NCBI GenBank assembly: GCA_030824255.1
Contig: JAVBYB010000089.1
Coordinates: forward strand, 1 to 10,390
Length of the DNA: 10,390 bases
Reading direction: 5' to 3'
Source of the DNA: a bacterium
Lineage (GTDB): Bacteria > Pseudomonadota > Alphaproteobacteria > Caulobacterales > Hyphomonadaceae
Shown in pieces: positions 6,914 through 10,390 of this stretch. The translations under genes were made by a program, and so were the position numbers. The number at the start of each line of letters is the position of its first letter. Position 1 is the stretch's first letter. A model generated the notes under the pieces. That model had not been told where the DNA came from. It made no database searches and was given only the letters and a program-made list of their open reading frames with translations.

Positions 6914-7708
6914 CTACTTGCCCTTGAACACCGGTTGGCGTTTTTCCAGAAAAGCCAGCCGTGCTTCCTTCGAGTCTTCGCTGGCAAAAGCGCGGCGGAT
7001 ATTCGCTAGCTCGTAGCGCAGTTGCTGCTCCATGTCGGTGGATTCCAGCGACTTTATCATCCCGCGCTTGAGTAGCCGCAGCGTGATCGGCGACCAGCGG
7101 CAGAGCTCCTGGCAGTACTCCGCCAGCCGCTCGGAAAACTTTGCATCGTCCACGACTTCGCCTGCCATGCCGATGGCGACGGCTTCCTCGCCCATCACCG
7201 TGCGGTTCTCCATCATGAAGCGCATGGCCCGCTCATAGCCAATCGTCTGGGGCAGGGTGATGGTGAGGCCACCATCGGGCGATCCTCCGATACGCGTATA
7301 GCCCGCCATCATCCGCGCGCTCTTTGCGACCAGCCGCACGTCGCACGCCATGGCGAGGCCCAGGCCCGCGCCAACCGCCACGCCATTGACGCCGCCAACC
7401 ACCGGCTTGTCGCAGCGGCGCCGGATCGACAGCAGGAAATGCCCGACCCAGTTGATGTCATCAAGTTGGGCATTCTGGGGCGAGAGAGGCGAGGTTCGCT
7501 CCGTCATAGACAGGTCGAGCCCCGCGCAGAATGCATCGCCCGTCCCCGTGACGGCGACAACCCACACATTGTCGTCCTTCGCCGCCTCGTCGATGGCGTT
7601 CACCACCGACCATGCGAGCGCATCTGACAGCGCGTTCTTCTTGTCCGGCCGGTTGAGCGCGAGGGTGCGCACATGGCCTGCATCGGAAATCGTGACCAGG
7701 TCGCTCAT
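6914..7708 (-). CDS. Enoyl-CoA hydratase/isomerase (crotonase) family protein, PaaG-like residue pattern
   Basis: A 264-residue crotonase-fold protein of typical length, acting on acyl-CoA thioesters in the cytoplasm. Seen: VRTLALNRPDKKNALS (13-28), oxyanion-hole segment FCAGLDLS (60-67), KPVVGGVNGVAVGAGLGLAMACD (101-123) and IGGSPDGG (140-147). Aligning by eye to classical enoyl-CoA hydratase, the two catalytic glutamates are replaced: the first by G117, the second by about Y137. D145 in SPDGG sits where PaaG-like isomerases use an aspartate. I therefore favour isomerase-type or other non-hydratase chemistry. The start has GGAGGAG a few bases upstream. The gene lies 73 bases after sulfatase 2 and 77 before sulfatase 1 on the same strand. 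It may help degrade a carbon skeleton released by desulfation, an inference from position only. Confidence 0.88.
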   Translation of the reverse strand: MSDLVTISDAGHVRTLALNRPDKKNALSDALAWSVVNAIDEAAKDDNVWVVAVTGTGDAFCAGLDLSMTERTSPLSPQNAQLDDINWVGHFLLSIRRRCDKPVVGGVNGVAVGAGLGLAMACDVRLVAKSARMMAGYTRIGGSPDGGLTITLPQTIGYERAMRFMMENRTVMGEEAVAIGMAGEVVDDAKFSERLAEYCQELCRWSPITLRLLKRGMIKSLESTDMEQQLRYELANIRRAFASEDSKEARLAFLEKRQPVFKGK

Positions 7709-7781
7709 ACTCTCCTCCGCAACGGGCCGCTTGGCCGCTCTTGCGCAAAGAATTGCACGAACGTCGCGCCCGCCGCCAGCA

Positions 7782-9575
7782 TCAGGTTGCGCGCCGCTTC
7801 CGCCGGATCAGCCAGAAGACGAACAGCCCGATCATCGCCAGCAATCCCCCACCGATCAGCGACAAGGTCACGGCATGGAAGCCCAGTTGCCGCGCGATCG
7901 CATTGCGGCGCACCTGATTCTCGACCTGATATCCCTCCGGCAAAGCCAGCACGCCAGACGTGGCGGCATATGTGTCATATCCCGCCAGCATGCTTTCGAA
8001 GACCGTTGGCTGCACCGTCGCAAGATCATTCACTTCCGCTGGATCCGCGAGCAGGTCATAGAGCCGCCACTGGCCATCACCAACCGGCGGCATATTGCGC
8101 ACGATCTTGTAGCGGTCGCGAAAGAGCGCCGCATTGCCCGACACCTCGATGCCGAATGTGTCCTCGGGTCCATAGGCGCCTGGCACGGCGCCGGCGAGCA
8201 CGGGCGCAAGACTCCGACCCGTGATCTGTCGCGTTCCTGCAGGCCCCGTTTGCGGCACGCCCGCAAGGTCCAGCAGCGTCGGCGTCACATCCGTGACGAA
8301 ACTCAGCCCCGCATGGCGGCTTGCTGCAGGGATGCCCGGTCCCGCCATGATCAGCGGCACGCGCAATCCGCCCTCGGAGGCGTAGAATTTGTAGCCCGCA
8401 GAAGGCGAAGAGATGGAGGACGCCCATTCCGGTCCGATGAAGGCAAGGCTGCCCGGCCCGCCCATGCCTTCGAGATTCCAGTGATAGCCGTTCATGGCCA
8501 TCCAGACGTCCATCCAGCGCTCATGCACCGGATCGCTCGGTTCCGGCCCGTTGTCGGATGTAATGACGAAGATGGTGTTCGCCAGTTCGCCGCGCTTTTC
8601 GATGTGCTGTATCAACCGGCCGATGTGGTGATCCATCGCCTCGATCATGCCGGAATAGACTTCCATCGCCCGCGCGTATTTCTTCTGGTCTTCGGGAGGG
8701 ACAGAGGCCCAAGGCCGCAGCGTCCCCGGCATCACCGCATAAGGCGCATCCGGCGGTACGAGACCAATCGCCTTTGCGCGCTCCCAGCGTTCGCGGCGTA
8801 CAACCTCCCAGCCCTGATCAAACCGGCCTTTGTAATTGTCCGAAAATTCCTTGGGCGCCTGCACGGGTATGTGCACGGCCTGAAACGCCAGATAGCCAAA
8901 CCATGGCTGGGCTGCATCTCCTTCATCTATGTAGGCGATCAGCCGGTCGACCAGCAGCTCTGACGAATAGAAGTTGTCCGGCATCTGTGCCGGCTTCCCA
9001 TCCTCGAACCACGGGGCCGTGTCGTAGTACGGCATGTAGGCCTTGGCGGCCCAGTTATCGGCGCCCGATGCATCGAGCGCCAGCGACCGGTCGAAGCCGT
9101 GGTCATTCGGCAGGTCGCCCGGCCCATGTCCCAGATGCCACTTGCCTGACATCAGCGTGCGATAGCCTGCCGCTTTCAGCCGGTCCGCGATCGTCATGAC
9201 GCCTGGCTCAAGCTTCAGCGTATATCCCGGCTTGTCCTTCAGTTCCGGCGGCAGCACTTCCTCGATTGTCGAAACGCCAGTGCGATGGCTGTCCATCCCC
9301 GTCAGCAGCATGGCGCGCGAAGGCGAGCACAGCGGGGAGGTATGATAGTTCGTCATCATCCCGCCCTGCGCCGCCAGCCGGTCTATGTTCGGGGTCCGCG
9401 CCTCGCCGCCAGACGCGCCGAAATCCATGAGGGCGGCATCATCGACCAGGATCATCACGACGTTCGGCTTGCGAGCTGCATCGACAGATTGGGATTGCGC
9501 CGGTAACGCTGCGGCGCACAGCGTCAGCGCGATGACACCCTTCAACCATCGAGCGATCCAGCCATGGCGCGCCAT
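7782..9575 (-). CDS. AtsA-like arylsulfatase (sulfatase 2) with signal peptide and C-terminal membrane helix
   Basis: The 597-residue Cys-type sulfatase resembles Pseudomonas arylsulfatase AtsA along its length, judged by remembered sequence: GGEARTPNIDRLA (56-68), CSPSRAMLLTG (83-93), EVLPPELKDKPGY (106-118), NFYSSELL (201-208) and KYARAMEVYSGMIEAMD (299-315). Catalytic residues are all visible: D45-D46, C83 and R87, K145 and H147 in GKWH, H235 in AVHIP, D341-N342 in SDNG, K396 in GYKFYASEGG. Unlike cytosolic AtsA, it begins with a signal peptide (basic region, then VIALTLCAAALPA at 14-26, probable cleavage after the LPA or AQS) and ends with a membrane helix (about 568-590) and a basic tail RRKRR. 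It should be periplasmic and tethered by its C terminus. The ATG at 9575 has GGGGA 7 bases upstream. An in-frame ATG at 9629 would bury the signal peptide and has no clear ribosome-binding site. Confidence 0.92.
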   Translation of the reverse strand: MARHGWIARWLKGVIALTLCAAALPAQSQSVDAARKPNVVMILVDDAALMDFGASGGEARTPNIDRLAAQGGMMTNYHTSPLCSPSRAMLLTGMDSHRTGVSTIEEVLPPELKDKPGYTLKLEPGVMTIADRLKAAGYRTLMSGKWHLGHGPGDLPNDHGFDRSLALDASGADNWAAKAYMPYYDTAPWFEDGKPAQMPDNFYSSELLVDRLIAYIDEGDAAQPWFGYLAFQAVHIPVQAPKEFSDNYKGRFDQGWEVVRRERWERAKAIGLVPPDAPYAVMPGTLRPWASVPPEDQKKYARAMEVYSGMIEAMDHHIGRLIQHIEKRGELANTIFVITSDNGPEPSDPVHERWMDVWMAMNGYHWNLEGMGGPGSLAFIGPEWASSISSPSAGYKFYASEGGLRVPLIMAGPGIPAASRHAGLSFVTDVTPTLLDLAGVPQTGPAGTRQITGRSLAPVLAGAVPGAYGPEDTFGIEVSGNAALFRDRYKIVRNMPPVGDGQWRLYDLLADPAEVNDLATVQPTVFESMLAGYDTYAATSGVLALPEGYQVENQVRRNAIARQLGFHAVTLSLIGGGLLAMIGLFVFWLIRRKRRAT

Positions 9576-9638
9576 CGTGATCCCCACATCAGAGACGCCA
9601 GCCTGCAACGCTCTGGACGCCAACCGCAAGCGATATTA

Positions 9639-9655
9639 TGACATAAGCAATGTCA
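9639..9655. promoter_or_regulatory. Palindromic operator-like site 3 (TGACA-N7-TGTCA)
   Basis: TGACATAAGCAATGTCA has 6-bp inverted half-sites TGACAT/ATGTCA around a 5-bp centre. It is 17 bp long, as are sites 1 and 2, and keeps TG.CA-N7-TG.CA with A instead of G at the third base. It lies in the 183-base divergent gap between sulfatase 2 (start 9575) and the DUF4345 gene (start 9759), so it could control either. It lacks the TTGACG-N11 arrangement seen at the other two sites. Being the most divergent copy, it is less certain to bind the same protein. Confidence 0.5.
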
Positions 9656-9758
9656 ATTGAGGGAGGTCAGGCGTTGGATTTCGTCTGGCTTTTTCTGAGC
9701 GGGGGACGACAGGTTGCATGACGCACGCCCACCTCAAAATTTCGGTTGGAGCTGAAAA

Positions 9759-10133
9759 ATGCAGATGATTGCGCGCGCCCTCGTGGGGAGTCTCGGGCTT
9801 GCTGGCGTTATCATCGCGCTGCGTATCTGGATGGCGCCGGTGGATGTCGCGGCGCAGTTCGGCGTTGATGCGTCAGGGCCGCTTGGCCTTGCCACCATTC
9901 GTGCAGATATGGCTGGCTTTTTCGGTGGTGCGGGAGCGTTTGCGCTCTTCGGCGCGATCCGCAATCGCAGCAGCTTTCTGCTGGCGCCACTCGTGCTGGT
10001 CGGCATCGCGCTCACCGGGCGTGTGCTGACTGTAGCCATCAATGGCTACACGCAGGACATGCTTCCGCCCATGGTGATTGAGGCTGTGCTGTTGCTGGCG
10101 TTCGGTTTCGGACGCCTGAAGCTTGCGCGCTAA
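9759..10133 (+). CDS. DUF4345-like small integral membrane protein
   Basis: The 124-residue hydrophobic protein has about four predicted membrane helices: near 5-23, 45-66 (ATIRADMAGFF...ALFGAI), 71-94 (FLLAPLVLVGIALTGRVLTVAI) and 102-117. The conserved-looking R-A-D-x-x-G-F-F stretch at the start of the second helix, with a later G-R in the third, fits DUF4345, a family of unknown function. The ATG at 9759 has GGAG about 8 bases upstream. It is divergent from sulfatase 2 across a gap holding palindrome 3. Its TAA stop overlaps the stop of the converging alpha/beta hydrolase gene. A link to sulfate-ester metabolism is not supported beyond proximity. Confidence 0.75.
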   Translation: MQMIARALVGSLGLAGVIIALRIWMAPVDVAAQFGVDASGPLGLATIRADMAGFFGGAGAFALFGAIRNRSSFLLAPLVLVGIALTGRVLTVAINGYTQDMLPPMVIEAVLLLAFGFGRLKLAR

Positions 10134-10390
10134 CTCACTGCAAGAAAGCGGGTGATACGCTCCACCAGTTCGTCTGCAGCATCCTCCTGGATGAAGTGGT
10201 GCGCATTGGCGATCAGCTGATGATCCTGACCTTTCGCTCCCGGAATCTTTGTCTGTGCGCGTGTCTCCCAGCCGCGGCCCACGGGGTCGAGTTCTCCGTA
10301 AAGTGTCAGGAAGGGCTTCTCGAACGTTTGAAGTCGTTTCCATACTTCGAGATTCAGTGGCAGTCCCGGATTGTCAGGCTGCACCGTGAT
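10130..10390 (-). CDS. Alpha/beta hydrolase, haloalkane dehalogenase-like, C-terminal fragment (cut by the right edge)
   Basis: About 86 C-terminal residues are visible and the frame stays open to the right edge, so the gene starts outside the window. A GTG at 10384 is inside the protein, not a credible start. The segment KPFLTLYGELDPVGRG carries a strand followed by an aspartate in the position of the catalytic acid. The segment ANAHHFIQED carries the histidine expected for the triad (normally G-H-F-x-Q-E-D). Together with IPGAKGQ this resembles the haloalkane dehalogenase branch of the alpha/beta hydrolases. The nucleophile is not in the window, and it decides between dehalogenase (aspartate) and esterase-like chemistry (serine). 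The gene converges on the DUF4345 gene, with the two stop codons interlocked at 10130-10133. Confidence 0.8.
   Translation of the reverse strand: MTVQPDNPGLPLNLEVWKRLQTFEKPFLTLYGELDPVGRGWETRAQTKIPGAKGQDHQLIANAHHFIQEDAADELVERITRFLAVS

Noticed and set aside
7966..7982. A possible fourth operator copy inside the sulfatase 2 gene (TGGCG-N7-TGTCA)
   Set aside because: Only three of five half-site positions pair and it lies within coding sequence far from any start.
7350..8963. A 537-codon open frame on the + strand
   Set aside because: It runs antisense across the crotonase and sulfatase 2 genes, both well supported. Its translation is low-complexity and arginine-rich without motifs.
9576..9629. 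A start at 9629 for sulfatase 2
   Set aside because: It would put 18 residues before a clear signal peptide, lacks a ribosome-binding site and begins almost on top of the palindrome at 9639-9655.
1..10390. tRNA or rRNA genes, CRISPR arrays, insertion sequences, riboswitches and strong hairpin-plus-T-run terminators
   Set aside because: I looked through the intergenic gaps and found no convincing example; coding regions fill almost the whole window.

Overview
The window is GC-rich, tightly packed bacterial chromosome. Gene content and codon use suggest an alphaproteobacterium, perhaps a sphingomonad or a Hyphomonas-like organism, but no marker gene fixes the genus. I see eleven protein-coding genes, two of them cut by the window edges. 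There are no RNA genes, insertion sequences or CRISPR arrays, and no gene-free stretch longer than about 185 bases.

Layout. A partial HI0933/YhiN/BaiN-type flavoprotein runs leftward off the left edge (1-532). Divergent from it is a rightward run of five genes (698-5159): a tandem DsbA/HCCA-isomerase-like protein, a DUF1330 protein, a membrane-anchored metallo-beta-lactamase-fold hydrolase, a TetR-type regulator and a formylglycine-generating enzyme (FGE) with a lipoprotein signal. Facing it from the other strand (9575-5166) are an AtsA-like arylsulfatase with a signal peptide and a C-terminal membrane helix, a crotonase, and a second sulfatase with an N-terminal membrane anchor. To the right lie a small DUF4345 membrane protein (9759-10133) and the C-terminal end of an alpha/beta hydrolase resembling haloalkane dehalogenases (10130 to the edge).

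How it may work together. Both sulfatases carry the C-x-P-x-R motif whose cysteine FGE converts to formylglycine, and the FGE keeps the paired active-site cysteines. All three proteins carry export or membrane signals, so sulfatase maturation may take place outside the cytoplasm. The TetR gene overlaps the FGE gene by 4 bases.

The most notable non-coding signal is a 17-bp palindrome of the form TGRCA-N7-TGYCA. It occurs three times: before the five-gene run (640-656), before sulfatase 1 (6856-6872) and before sulfatase 2 (9639-9655). The first two copies match at 14 of 17 positions, and each lies exactly 11 bases downstream of a TTGACG hexamer. I infer that this is the operator of the local TetR protein, which would make the window an autoregulated sulfate-ester utilisation regulon: regulator, activating enzyme, two exported sulfatases and candidate downstream enzymes. 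The substrate cannot be read from the sequence.
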